From Streptomyces subrutilus (GTDB lineage: Bacteria; Actinomycetota; Actinomycetes; Streptomycetales; Streptomycetaceae): a stretch of 64,000 bases of DNA. The notes beneath the pieces were generated by a model. It was given only the letters and a program-made list of their open reading frames with translations, was not told where the DNA came from and made no database searches. Location of the stretch: contig NZ_CP023701.1 in the NCBI RefSeq assembly GCF_008704535.1, positions 5,808,001 to 5,872,000 on the forward strand, read 5' to 3'. Both the position numbers and the translations under genes were made by a program. How positions within the stretch are numbered: the first letter of the stretch is position 1; the number at the start of each line of letters is the position of its first letter. Positions 8,988 to 17,823 of the stretch are shown one piece after another.

Positions 8988-9806
8988 ATGAGCGATGACG
9001 CAGACGAAGCGCGGGCCGAGTGGCGCGCCTGGCACGAGCGGCGGGTGGCCGCCGTCTCCGCCCCGTACGGCCCCCTGGCACTCACCGGCACCCACTGGCT
9101 CGCCGATTACCCGGAAGGTCGAATTCCGGCCGTTCCCGGGCACTGGCGCCCGACCGGTGACGGGGTGGAGCTGACCGCGGCTCCCGAGGACTCCCTGCGC
9201 CTCGACGGCGAGCCGTTCACGGGCGGGACCGTCCTGTCCGCCGACGGCGGCCCGCCCGAGCGCGCGCGGCTCTCGGCCGACGGCGGGGCGCGCCTGGTGG
9301 TGATCCGGCGCGAGGGGGAGTGGGCGGTGCGCGTCTTCGACCCCGGCTCCGAGGCCCGCCGCACCTTCGCGGGCATCGAGGCCACCGCGTACGACCCGGC
9401 CTTCGCCGTGCCGGGCCGCTTCCGCCCGTACGACCGGGACCGCACGGTCCAGGTGGAGAACGCGGACGGGCGCGCCCGGGGCCTGGGGCTCGGAGGCGAG
9501 CTCGCCTTCGCCCTCGGCGGCGCCGAGCACACCCTCCAGGTCGCCGTGGACGAGGGCGACGGCGGCCTGTGGGCCGTCTTCGGGGACGCCACCGGCGGCC
9601 GCTCCAGCTACCGCTTCCGCTTCCTGCGGCCCGGAACGCCGGCCGCGGACGGCACCCTCACCGTCGACCTCAACCGGGCCCTGCTGCCGCCCTGCGCCTT
9701 CGCGGACCACTTCATCTGTCCCTTCCCGCCGCCCGGGAACACGCTGCCGTTCGAGGTCGCCGCCGGGGAACGGCGGCTGAAAGCCGCCCTTGCGACCGGT
9801 ATCTGA
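8988..9806 (+). CDS. DUF1684-family protein
   Basis: 272 aa from ATG at 8988, with GAAGG upstream; a GTG 18 nt earlier is in frame but less likely. The whole protein fits DUF1684: WHERRVAAVSAPYGPLALTG near the N-terminus, a beta-rich middle, and the diagnostic C-terminal DLNRALLPPCAFADHFICP and PPPGNTLPFEVAAGE. No signal peptide or membrane segment is present, so it is cytoplasmic. No catalytic function is established for the family as far as I know. It follows the DUF5685 gene by 79 nt in the same direction and may be co-transcribed. Confidence 0.8.
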   Translation: MSDDADEARAEWRAWHERRVAAVSAPYGPLALTGTHWLADYPEGRIPAVPGHWRPTGDGVELTAAPEDSLRLDGEPFTGGTVLSADGGPPERARLSADGGARLVVIRREGEWAVRVFDPGSEARRTFAGIEATAYDPAFAVPGRFRPYDRDRTVQVENADGRARGLGLGGELAFALGGAEHTLQVAVDEGDGGLWAVFGDATGGRSSYRFRFLRPGTPAADGTLTVDLNRALLPPCAFADHFICPFPPPGNTLPFEVAAGERRLKAALATGI

Positions 9807-9813
9807 CGCCACC

Positions 9814-9829
9814 ACACTCCCGAGAGTGT
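9814..9829. promoter_or_regulatory. Inverted repeat ahead of the protease gene
   Basis: ACACTC-ccga-GAGTGT lies just after the DUF1684 stop and 111 nt before the streptogrisin start. It may end the DUF1684 transcript or be an operator for the protease gene. Confidence 0.3.
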
Positions 9830-9939
9830 TGTCAGGGGCACGGCATAAATCTCTGCGCTCCGCGTGCTCCTGCTGCGCCTCACGGGCTCCGGCCACCCCC
9901 ACGATCGCCGGGCCCCCGAACCTTTCCGGAGGACGACAA

Positions 9940-10824
9940 GTGAGGATCCAGAGCATCACCCGTACCAGGCTGCTCGCGGCGGCCACCGGCCTGGCCGCCG
10001 TCGCAGCGCTCGCCGCCCCCACGGCGGCCAGCGCGGACGCCCAGGACGGCGGCTTCAGCCCCGCACGTCTCGCCTCGGCCGGCGCGTCCGTACTGCGCGC
10101 CGACGTGGCCGGCACCGCCTGGCACACCGACCCCGCCACCGGGACCCTCGTGGTCACCGCCGACTCCACCGTCTCCGCCGCCGCCCTCGCGAAGATCAAG
10201 CGCGAGGCCGGAAACGACGCCGGGGCCCTGCGCATCGAGCGCACCCCGGGCAAGCTGACCAAGCTGCTCTCCGGCGGAGACGCGATCTACGCGTCGAGCT
10301 GGCGCTGCTCGCTCGGCTTCAACGTGCGCAGCGGCAGCACGTACTACGTCCTGACCGCCGGCCACTGTACGGACGGCGCCGGCACCTGGTGGAGCAACTC
10401 CGCCAAGACCACCGTGCTGGGCTCGACGGCCGGCTCCAGCTTCCCCACCAACGACTACGGCCTGATCAAGTACGCCAGCAACTCCCCCGTCCCGCCGGGG
10501 ACCGTCGGCAGCCAGGACATCACCAGCGCCGTCGACGCCACCACCGGCATGTCCGTCACCCGGCGCGGCTCCACCACCGGCATCCACAGCGGCTCCGTGA
10601 CCGGCCTCAACGCCACCGTCAACTACGGCGGCGGCGACGTCGTCTACGGCATGATCAAGACCAACGTGTGCGCCGAACCCGGCGACAGCGGCGGCCCGCT
10701 CTACTCCGGCACCCGCGCCGTCGGACTCACCTCGGGCGGCAGCGGCAACTGCTCCTCGGGCGGCACCACGTACTTCCAGCCCGTCGTCGAGGCGCTGAAC
10801 GCCTACGGGGTCAGCGTCTACTGA
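9940..10824 (+). CDS. sprB: Streptogrisin B-like secreted serine protease precursor
   Basis: 294-aa preproprotease. GTG start with GGAGG 7 nt upstream. Signal peptide about 1-38 (RTRLLAAATGLAAVAALA to ASA), pro-region to about residue 108, and a mature chymotrypsin-fold S1 domain starting near LSGGDAIYASS. The catalytic triad is visible: His in VLTAGHC, Asp in NDYGLIKY, Ser in EPGDSGGPLY. The cysteines fit two disulfides (RCSLGFNV...GHC and NVC...GNC). Long blocks such as RRGSTTG and GLTSGGSGNCSSGG match streptogrisin B from memory closely enough to assign the paralogue. Role: extracellular proteolysis during nutrient limitation and development. It is followed by a hairpin at 10850-10888. Confidence 0.9.
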   Translation: MRIQSITRTRLLAAATGLAAVAALAAPTAASADAQDGGFSPARLASAGASVLRADVAGTAWHTDPATGTLVVTADSTVSAAALAKIKREAGNDAGALRIERTPGKLTKLLSGGDAIYASSWRCSLGFNVRSGSTYYVLTAGHCTDGAGTWWSNSAKTTVLGSTAGSSFPTNDYGLIKYASNSPVPPGTVGSQDITSAVDATTGMSVTRRGSTTGIHSGSVTGLNATVNYGGGDVVYGMIKTNVCAEPGDSGGPLYSGTRAVGLTSGGSGNCSSGGTTYFQPVVEALNAYGVSVY

Positions 10825-10849
10825 CGCGCGCCCGCGCGCCCCGTCCAAG

Positions 10850-10888
10850 CCCTGGACGTCCTTCCGCCTTCTGGGAGGATGTCCAGGG
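10850..10888. terminator. Hairpin terminator after the streptogrisin gene
   Basis: CCCTGGACGTCC pairs with GGATGTCCAGGG over 12 bp with one G-U pair, across a 15-nt loop. It lies 25 nt after the protease stop and just before the SLOG gene, so it should separate them. Confidence 0.65.
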
Positions 10889-10911
10889 TGTCCACGGGGG
10901 AGGCTTTCCGC

Positions 10912-11391
10912 ATGAAACGCATCGGCGTGACCGGGCACCGGTCCATCCCCGGCGAGGCGCTCGGCCACGTGGAGAGCGGCCTGCGGGCCGTACTGGCCGG
11001 GCGCGACGGGCCGCTGGAGGCCCTGTCCAGCCTCGCCGACGGAGCGGACCAGCTCTTCGCCGTCATCGCGCTCGAATACGGCGCCGACCTCACCGCTGTG
11101 ATCCCCAGCCACGACTACGAGGACGCCTTCGACGACGCCGGGGCCCTGGACCGCTACCGGGGGCTCAGGAGCCGCGCCGCCCAGGAGGTCCGGATGGACT
11201 TCGCGCACTCCACGGACGAGGCGTACTACGCCGCCGGCACCTACATCGCCGACAGCTGCGACCGGCTGGTCGCCGTCTGGGACGGACGGCCCGCGCGCGG
11301 GCACGGCGGCACCGCCGAGATCGTCGCCTACGCGCGCACCCTCGGCAAACCGGTCACCGTCATCTGGCGCGAGGGCGTGGTCCGGGACTGA
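10912..11391 (+). CDS. SLOG-fold nucleotide-sensor protein
   Basis: 159 aa. ATG at 10912 is supported by GGGGGAGG eight nt upstream; longer frames would run into the upstream hairpin. It has one domain with a Rossmann-like SLOG pattern: N-terminal strand and loop MKRIGVTGHRSIP, LADGADQLFAVIALEYGADL, VIPSHDYEDAF, CDRLVAVWDG, and GHGGTAEIVAYARTLGKPV, equivalent to the GGTxE phosphate-binding loop of the LOG/DprA/YpsA superfamily. Family knowledge: SLOG proteins are predicted to bind or process nucleotide-derived ligands, often with SLATT membrane effectors. A SLATT gene converges on this one with a 45-nt gap, which supports a functional link. No ligand can be read from the sequence. Confidence 0.7.
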   Translation: MKRIGVTGHRSIPGEALGHVESGLRAVLAGRDGPLEALSSLADGADQLFAVIALEYGADLTAVIPSHDYEDAFDDAGALDRYRGLRSRAAQEVRMDFAHSTDEAYYAAGTYIADSCDRLVAVWDGRPARGHGGTAEIVAYARTLGKPVTVIWREGVVRD

Positions 11392-11436
11392 GCGCACCGC
11401 ACGCCGCCCGGACCGCACCCTCGGACCGGCGCCCCG

Positions 11437-12345
11437 TCAACTGCTGTGCCGGGCCAGCCAGTCGGTGTGCTGCGGGGAGACGTAGCGCTCGGTCTCGTAC
11501 ACCGAGGACGGCCACTGCGACTCCGTGATCGTCGTCTGCATCACCACCATCATCGCCGCCAGGTCCTGCTCGATCAGACTGTGCGCCTCGATCAGCGGAT
11601 GGTGCCGGCGCACCTCGTTCCAGGCGATCCCGGCCGCCGCCGCCGCGCTCAGCAGCGCGGTCAGCTCCGGACCCGGACCCGAGCCGAACATCCCGACCAC
11701 CGCGAACAGCAGGGCCAGGCAGGTCAGCAGCACGATCGTCCACGACCACAGGGCCGTGGCCCGCCGGGACACCTCCGTGCGCCGCCGGTACCAGTTGCGC
11801 TGCTCGATCAGCCGGTCGCGCACGTACGTCTCCCGGCGCACCGCGTAGCCCGCACCGCGCAGCCGCTCCATCGCACCGGTGATCTCCCCGCCCTCCGGCA
11901 CCTCGCCGGTCGCGCGCGGATCCTCCCAGCCCATCTTGCGCAGCTCGTCGAGCCCCTTCTCCAGCCGGGTCCGGTACGTCTCCCGCGCCCCGGCCACCCC
12001 ACTGCCGAACGGCGCCCCGTGCACGGCGTACCGCCAGGCCAGCGACTTGATGAACTCCGCCGCACTGCGGTTGAGCTGCCACTGCGGCCGGGCCCTTCGC
12101 CGCGTAGCCCGTACGCCCACGGCCAGCACCCCGGCGTACGCCACCACGCCGAGCAGCCCGAACAGGCGCACCGCGCCCAGCCGCGGCCCCGACGGCAGCG
12201 CCACCGCGGCCGCGGCCGCGACGAGCAGCAGCAGTTGCGCGCGGGTGGCCTGGACGGACTCCCGCTGCCGGGCCACGGCCGCCCGGTCGGTGTGGTGGAA
12301 GAGGGCCGGCAGGTCCTCGTTTCGAAAGGTCGTGCTGTCGCTCAC
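11437..12345 (-). CDS. SLATT/DUF4231 membrane protein (predicted effector)
   Basis: 302 aa from GTG at 12345 with AGGGGGC upstream. There are two pairs of transmembrane helices, about residues 36-53/57-80 and 208-229/236-252. Each is followed by a charged helical region (RSAAEFIKSLAWRYA..., NEVRRHHPLIEAHSLIEQDL), the layout of tandem SLATT domains (DUF4231). Family knowledge: SLATT proteins are proposed 2-TM effectors that form pores or disturb membranes on a nucleotide or peptide signal in conflict systems. It is the last gene of the fxs operon, 61 nt after the TPR receptor gene, and is convergent with the SLOG gene. Pore activity is inferred only. Confidence 0.75.
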   Translation of the reverse strand: MSDSTTFRNEDLPALFHHTDRAAVARQRESVQATRAQLLLLVAAAAAVALPSGPRLGAVRLFGLLGVVAYAGVLAVGVRATRRRARPQWQLNRSAAEFIKSLAWRYAVHGAPFGSGVAGARETYRTRLEKGLDELRKMGWEDPRATGEVPEGGEITGAMERLRGAGYAVRRETYVRDRLIEQRNWYRRRTEVSRRATALWSWTIVLLTCLALLFAVVGMFGSGPGPELTALLSAAAAAGIAWNEVRRHHPLIEAHSLIEQDLAAMMVVMQTTITESQWPSSVYETERYVSPQHTDWLARHSS

Positions 12346-12406
12346 GGCGCCCCCTGCGGTCGGGTGGCGGCCGGCCGGGCCCCGGGCCCGGCCGGCCGCG
12401 GTCGGG

Positions 12407-15400
12407 TCACACGGCGAGGGGCTCCAGGTCACGGTGGACCCGGCGCTCGTCGCGGGCGTAGCGGGTCAGGCCGTGGTCCTCGCCGAGCAGCCGGGTCAGC
12501 TCGGCCACCGCCTCGGCCCGCACCCGGGCCGCGTCCTCCTTGCGGCCCATCGAGTCCAGGCTCACGGCCATGTTGGAGGCGCTCGCCAGGGTCTCCGGGT
12601 GGTGCGCCCCGAGGGCCCCGCGCAGCCGCATCACCGACAGGCGCTCCAGCTCCAGCGCCCCCTCCGGATCGCCCAGGTCCGCCCGGGCGTTGGCCAGGTT
12701 CAGGTGCGCGAAGATCGTGTGCGGATGGTTGTCGCCCAGCACCTCGCGCATGTGCCGGATCGTCTGCCGGAGCATCGTGTCGGCCGTGTCCGCCGCCCCC
12801 GTGCCCCAGTGGAACACCGCCAGGTTGTTGGTGGCCGCCAGGGTGTACGGGTGGCGCTCGCCCGGCACCTTGACGTACTCGTCGAGCACCTCCTGCGCCA
12901 GGTCCCGCGCAGCCCCCGGGTCCCCGGTCGCGAACAGGTCCGCTGCCAGGTTCAGCTCGCAGGCCAGCAGGTCCGGGTTGACCGAGGTGTACTTGGCCCG
13001 GTAGCGGTTGCGGGTCGCGGTCGTCAGCCGCAGCGCGTCCTCCAGGTCGCCCGCCCGCCGCAGCGACACCGCCAGGTTCTTCGCCGCCGACAGCGTGCCC
13101 GGGAAGGCCCGGCCCAGCTGCCGCTTGTAGATCTCGTACGTCCGGGCCAGCAACTGCACCGAATCGTCGTAGCGCCCCACCTCGCGCAGGTCCCGGGCCA
13201 GGTTCTGCGCCGACGACAGCGTGTACGGGTGCTCCGGCCCCAGCACCTCCGTCCGCCGGTCGAAGACCTCCTGGTCGATCTCCCGCGCCCGCGCGTACTG
13301 CCCGACCATGCGCAGGTTCAGCGCCAGGTTGTTCGCGGCGGCCAGGGTGCGCGGGTGGGCCTCGTGGAAGATCTGCCCGAAGCCCTCGTGGGCGGACGTG
13401 GCCAGCTCCATCGCCTCGCCGTACCGGCCGAGCGCGCCCAGGTCCATCGCCAGGCCGCTGGTGGTCATGTAGGTGTGCGGGTGCGAGGGGCCGAGCGCGG
13501 TGCGCTGGCGCTCCAGCGTGCCCCCGTCCAGCTCCATCGCCTCCACGAACCGGCCCTGCGAGCGCAGGATGTTCGACAGGTGGAACCTCAGGTAGAGGTA
13601 CTGCAGGTCGTGGTCGCCCAGGGTCTCCTTCCAGACCTCGCGCAGCTCCTCGCCCAGCTGGTGCGCCGCCTTGAAGTCACCGCGCTTCCACAGGTACCGC
13701 ACCCGGTCGATCAGCAGCCGGCGCGTCTCCGGCTCACGGCAGTGCCGGGCGTCGGACGGGGTCAGGTGCGGCCAGATCGTGGCGAACCGGGGCCAGGTCT
13801 CCGGGTTGTCGATCGGCTCGTCGTCGTCCGGCCGGGCACCCGCCAGGATGCGGTGCACCGCGTGCCGGGCCTCGCGCTGCTCCTCCTCCGACAACTGCGC
13901 CCGGATCACCGCCTGGACCAGCCGGTGGACCTGGATGCTGTTGCCGACCTGGTCGACCTTGGCCAGCGCGAACCGGCCGATCTCCCGGATCACCCGGCCC
14001 AGCACCAGCTTCTCCTGGAGCGAGGCGTCGTACGGCTTCAGCGCGTCGATCATCTCCTTGCTGTACAGGAGGTTCGCGGAGATCGGCTCCGGCGCGAAGA
14101 AGGCGCACAGCTGCAGCAGCCGCACGGCGGCCGGGGAGCGGGACTGGAGCCGCTCGATGGACACGTTCCAGGTGGCGGCCACCGGCTCCGGGTAGCCGGG
14201 CGGCTGGTTCAGGGCCAGCACCCGCGCGGCCTGCTGCGCCAACTGCTCGATGTACGCGGACACCGGGGTGGCCGTCTCCGCGATCCACGCCCCTGCCTGC
14301 TCGACCGCGAGCGGCAGGTCGCCCACGGCCACGGCCACCTGCTCGGCATCGTCCTTGGACAGGCCGGGCGCCCGACGCTGGAGGTGCTCGACGGACTCCT
14401 CGCGCAGGAACACGTCCACCGGCAGCGCGTCACCGTACTGCGACCAGGACTGGTTGCGGGAGGTCACCAGCACGTGGCCCGGACCGCCCGGCGGGAAGAA
14501 GCGCTTGAGGGTCTCGGGATCGTCGGCGTTGTCGAAGACCAGCAGCCAGCGCGAGGAGGGCACCCCGCGCCGCAGCAGGTCGATGGCCTCCTGCGAGGCC
14601 GACGCCATGTCCTCGCCCGTCTGCGCGCCCAGCCGTACGGCCAGCTCGGCGAGGGCGGCCACCACGTCGTCGGTCTGCTCGGAGGAGATCCACCACACCA
14701 GGTCGTAGTCGGCCATGAACCGGTGCACGTACTCCAGCGCCACCTGCGTCTTGCCGACCCCGCCGAGCCCGTACAGCGTCTGCGGCTGCGGCAGCACCAC
14801 GGCCATGCCGCCGCCGAGCCGGTCGCGCATCCGCTCCAGCACGATGCCGCGCCCGGTGAACCCGGAGTTGCGCGGCGGCGCGTTCCAGATCTTGGGCACG
14901 GTCCCGGGGAACCGGGGACCGGGCCGGGAGGCGCCGGTGACGCCGTCGGGCAGGGCCGTCGGCCGCTCGACCGCGCGCAGCAGGGCCGTGGCCGCGTGCA
15001 CCTCGTCGAGCCGGAAGAGGTCCACCGGGTTGCGGTCGATGTACGGGGTGGCGAGGCGCACGTCGCCCACCCGCAGCGGCACCAGCCGGCGCCGGCCGCC
15101 GGTGGGGTCCTCGGCCGCGGCCCGGTTCCACACGTCCACGGCCCGGGCCGACTTCAGGTAGGCGGCGGAGAGCAGCACCACGGTCCGGGCGGCGGTGTCC
15201 ACGCCGATGCCGGTCCCGCCCAGCGTGTCGCCCGAGCCCGAGCCCGAGTCCGCGCCCGCGGCCGGTCCGGGCGCCGGGCGTTCGGCGGAGACGTCCCGCG
15301 GGACGACCCGGAAGCCGGCCCGGGTCAGCACCGACTCGATCCAGTCGGCCCACATCCGGTTCTCGGCGACGTAGGAGAGGAACAGGTCGGCGGGGAGCGC

Positions 15401-16420
15401 CGGGCGGCGCCGGGTGAAGGCGTCGCGGATGCGCAGCCGCACCTCCTCCCCGACGGCCGGCATGGAGGTGACGGCGCCCTCGGTGACCACGGTGGTGAGG
15501 CGTTCGAAGGCGGAGAGGAGGGAGTTGGCGAGCCCCGCCTCGTCGCCGAAGGTGGCCAGGGTCTCCTCGTAGGCGTAGTACGGCCGGTACGGGATCTCCA
15601 CCGCGCCCCAGTACGAGGTGAGCTCGTCCCCGACCAGGCCGTTGGGGAAGCGGTCGAACTTGATCCGGGCCAGTGCCCGGCCCGCGTCGGCCTTCTCCTT
15701 CTCGCCCTCGTCGATCCGCATGGGCACCGGGTAGATCGTGATGCCGCGGTCGTTGAACCGCTCGTCGATCTGCCGGGCGACGGCGGCGGCGCCGTCGATG
15801 GACTGGTCGGAGAGGGTGAAGCAGTCGACCAGGACGTCCGGGAGGTGCACGGTGCAGATGTCCGCGATGTCGGAGAGGCCGGTGCGGCTGTCGATGAGGA
15901 CGTAGTCGTAGTTCCGCTTCATGTCCGCCCGCAAGGCGTCGAAGAAGAGCCCGCCGCCGAGCCGGTCGTAGAAGTTGTCCCAGTCGAAGGTGGACACGGT
16001 CGCCGAGTACTCGCGGTTCTGCCGGCCCGCCGACACGAAGTCGAGGGTGCCGCCGTCCGGGAACTCCCAGCCCAGGGTCTCCGGGGTCAGCGAGACGGCG
16101 TGCGGCTGGATGCGCGCGTAGTCCCGGTGCCAGTCCGGGGCGCGCTGCACCGGGCTCGTCGCGGCCCAGGCGTACTCGCTGATCAGGTCGATGACCCCGG
16201 TGGTGGCCCCCAGCGTGGAGGGGTCCAGGAACGGGTGGAAGAAGCGGTGCAGGCCCGGGGCCTCCAGGTCCCAGTCCACGGCGAGGACCCGCTTGCCGTT
16301 CGCCGCGAGGATCCAGGCGGTGTTGGCCAGTGCCATGGTCCGGCCCGTGCCGCCCTTGTACGAGTAGAAGGTGACGATGCGCCCGTCTCGGGTGTCCCTG
16401 CTGTCGCTACTCGGTGTCAT
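12407..16420 (-). CDS. fxsT: FxSxx-COOH system TPR receptor (MinD-like/TIR/NB-ARC/TPR)
   Basis: 1337-aa multidomain protein. Domain order: MinD/ParA-like ATPase (deviant Walker A YKGGTGRT at 21-28, AVDWDLEAPG, DYVLIDSRTGLSD) over about 1-330; a TIR-like domain (LFLSYVAENRMWADW to RLVPLRVGD, about 343-480); an NB-ARC STAND ATPase (LYGLGGVGKTQVALEY at about 547-562, Walker B RWLLVFDNADD near 625); a winged-helix region; then about ten TPRs from residue 900 (recurring A..NLA...R..GR...A motifs) to the end. This is the architecture of a signal-gated receptor. It overlaps fxsC by 14 nt. In the TIR domain the SxxYxxS stretch reads SAAYLKSARAVDVWNRA, without a clear catalytic Glu. Confidence 0.85.
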   Translation of the reverse strand: MTPSSDSRDTRDGRIVTFYSYKGGTGRTMALANTAWILAANGKRVLAVDWDLEAPGLHRFFHPFLDPSTLGATTGVIDLISEYAWAATSPVQRAPDWHRDYARIQPHAVSLTPETLGWEFPDGGTLDFVSAGRQNREYSATVSTFDWDNFYDRLGGGLFFDALRADMKRNYDYVLIDSRTGLSDIADICTVHLPDVLVDCFTLSDQSIDGAAAVARQIDERFNDRGITIYPVPMRIDEGEKEKADAGRALARIKFDRFPNGLVGDELTSYWGAVEIPYRPYYAYEETLATFGDEAGLANSLLSAFERLTTVVTEGAVTSMPAVGEEVRLRIRDAFTRRRPALPADLFLSYVAENRMWADWIESVLTRAGFRVVPRDVSAERPAPGPAAGADSGSGSGDTLGGTGIGVDTAARTVVLLSAAYLKSARAVDVWNRAAAEDPTGGRRRLVPLRVGDVRLATPYIDRNPVDLFRLDEVHAATALLRAVERPTALPDGVTGASRPGPRFPGTVPKIWNAPPRNSGFTGRGIVLERMRDRLGGGMAVVLPQPQTLYGLGGVGKTQVALEYVHRFMADYDLVWWISSEQTDDVVAALAELAVRLGAQTGEDMASASQEAIDLLRRGVPSSRWLLVFDNADDPETLKRFFPPGGPGHVLVTSRNQSWSQYGDALPVDVFLREESVEHLQRRAPGLSKDDAEQVAVAVGDLPLAVEQAGAWIAETATPVSAYIEQLAQQAARVLALNQPPGYPEPVAATWNVSIERLQSRSPAAVRLLQLCAFFAPEPISANLLYSKEMIDALKPYDASLQEKLVLGRVIREIGRFALAKVDQVGNSIQVHRLVQAVIRAQLSEEEQREARHAVHRILAGARPDDDEPIDNPETWPRFATIWPHLTPSDARHCREPETRRLLIDRVRYLWKRGDFKAAHQLGEELREVWKETLGDHDLQYLYLRFHLSNILRSQGRFVEAMELDGGTLERQRTALGPSHPHTYMTTSGLAMDLGALGRYGEAMELATSAHEGFGQIFHEAHPRTLAAANNLALNLRMVGQYARAREIDQEVFDRRTEVLGPEHPYTLSSAQNLARDLREVGRYDDSVQLLARTYEIYKRQLGRAFPGTLSAAKNLAVSLRRAGDLEDALRLTTATRNRYRAKYTSVNPDLLACELNLAADLFATGDPGAARDLAQEVLDEYVKVPGERHPYTLAATNNLAVFHWGTGAADTADTMLRQTIRHMREVLGDNHPHTIFAHLNLANARADLGDPEGALELERLSVMRLRGALGAHHPETLASASNMAVSLDSMGRKEDAARVRAEAVAELTRLLGEDHGLTRYARDERRVHRDLEPLAV

Positions 16421-17804
16421 CCGCGTCCCCCCGGTCGGTCTCGGTCGTGTCGTGGTGGCCTTCGTGCGCGTCGGGCACGTCGAGCGGGAACGGGACCGGC
16501 GGCGGTCCGCCCATCCCCATCGGCCCGAGCAGCCGAGGGCGTTCGATGCGCGCGTTGCCCGCGGGCAGGTACACCTGGGCGTGTCTGAGGAACTGCTGGG
16601 CCGCGGCCTCGACCACCTGCGGCAGGATCTGTCCGAGGGTCTCCATGTTGGCCACGCCGTTGGCGGCCGCGCGGCAGGCGATCCGGCCCTGGCCCATCTT
16701 GACCGGGAGGGTGTCCTCCAGCCGCCGCGTCAGCTCCGCCTCCTTCGCCCGGCTCTGGTGGTCGTAGCGGTTCCACGGCACGACCACGTTGATCCACGGG
16801 CGGGACTCCTGGTCGAAGGCGGCCAGCCGGCGGCGCCGCTGTTCGTCCTCCACCACCCAGCGGTCCACGATCAGGATCTCCGGCCGGGTGGGCGGCTGCT
16901 TGCCGTCGAAGTGCCCGGCCTCGTCGTCGAAGGAGGAGAGCGTGGTCTGGTAGTCGAGGTTCCTGACCAGGTCCTCGGCCACGTACGCGACGGGCCGCTG
17001 GGCGACCGGATGGTACGGGTTCCACTCCAGGGCGCTGTCCCCGTAGTACTCGGGGCTGCGGCCGTCGGGCAGGTCGTGCCGGGAGGCGGCGGCCACCGTC
17101 ACGTGGAGGCTGCGGGCGGGGGCGCCGCTGGGGCCGAAGGCGCTCGGCACCACCCGGTAGTCCACCGGGCGGATCGGGTCGAGGCGGACGGTCTCGGCGA
17201 CCCGGACGATGCGCTTGGCCAGTTCGTACACGGCCCGCTCGTACTGCTCGGCGTAGCCGCGCAGCTTGATCAGGCCGTACAGTCCGTCGGTGACGTAGCG
17301 CTCGCCGAAGGTGTTGTGGTTGAACTGCAACCGCTCGGCGGGGCCGGGCAGTTGGGCGGGCGGCACGGGCACCCACAGGGCGGGCACGATGGCCTCGGCC
17401 GGCTGGTTGCTCACCGCGCCGTGCCGGATGGCGCGCTGCGCGAAGGCGAACCACTCCTTCCCGCACATCTCGCTGGCGAAGTACCGCGGCGAGAACAGGG
17501 GGACGAAGACCCGGCAGGTGGCGAGCGCCGCCCCGAGCCGCTCCGACCAGCCCTCGCCGCTGCGTATCTCCCGGTCCATGAAGCCCGCGTCGGATCCCGC
17601 CGGCAGGTCCGTCAGCGCCATGACGTGGCTGCACAGGTCACGGAAGAGGCGCTCGACCCACATGTCCGGGTCCGGCCCCCCGGCCCCGAACCTCGGTGTA
17701 TGCGCATAACTGAGAAAAAAATACGGCTGCACTGATGCGGGCACACGCCCCCCGTCCCGAAGATGCGAGCGAAGAAACATCATTCCGGAGCCGCATCGCC
17801 ACAT
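16407..17804 (-). CDS. fxsC: FxsC, TIR-like protein of the FxSxx-COOH system
   Basis: Up to 465 aa. The start is uncertain: ATG codons at 17804, 17783 and 17780 and a GTG about 20 codons in are all possible, and homology begins at VQPYFFLSYAHTPRFG. Residues 25-160 form a TIR fold: FFLSYAH, GFMDREIRSGEGW, and SPRYFASEMCGKEW. The last has the SxxYxxSxxCxxE pattern whose Glu is catalytic in NAD-cleaving TIR enzymes. The rest is the FxsC-type C-terminal domain, with WNPYHPV and INVVVPWNRYDHQSR. Likely a cytoplasmic signalling or effector enzyme; NAD hydrolysis is inferred. It is coupled to the receptor gene by overlap and lies 19 nt after the AAC(3)-like gene. Confidence 0.82.
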   Translation of the reverse strand: MWRCGSGMMFLRSHLRDGGRVPASVQPYFFLSYAHTPRFGAGGPDPDMWVERLFRDLCSHVMALTDLPAGSDAGFMDREIRSGEGWSERLGAALATCRVFVPLFSPRYFASEMCGKEWFAFAQRAIRHGAVSNQPAEAIVPALWVPVPPAQLPGPAERLQFNHNTFGERYVTDGLYGLIKLRGYAEQYERAVYELAKRIVRVAETVRLDPIRPVDYRVVPSAFGPSGAPARSLHVTVAAASRHDLPDGRSPEYYGDSALEWNPYHPVAQRPVAYVAEDLVRNLDYQTTLSSFDDEAGHFDGKQPPTRPEILIVDRWVVEDEQRRRRLAAFDQESRPWINVVVPWNRYDHQSRAKEAELTRRLEDTLPVKMGQGRIACRAAANGVANMETLGQILPQVVEAAAQQFLRHAQVYLPAGNARIERPRLLGPMGMGGPPPVPFPLDVPDAHEGHHDTTETDRGDADDTE

Positions 17805-17823
17805 CCCCTCATCGTTCAGTCAA

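Noticed and set aside
11879..16588. 1569-codon plus-strand open frame across the fxs receptor gene
   Set aside because: Its translation is low-complexity and matches no family, whereas the minus strand encodes a clear multidomain receptor with conserved motifs.
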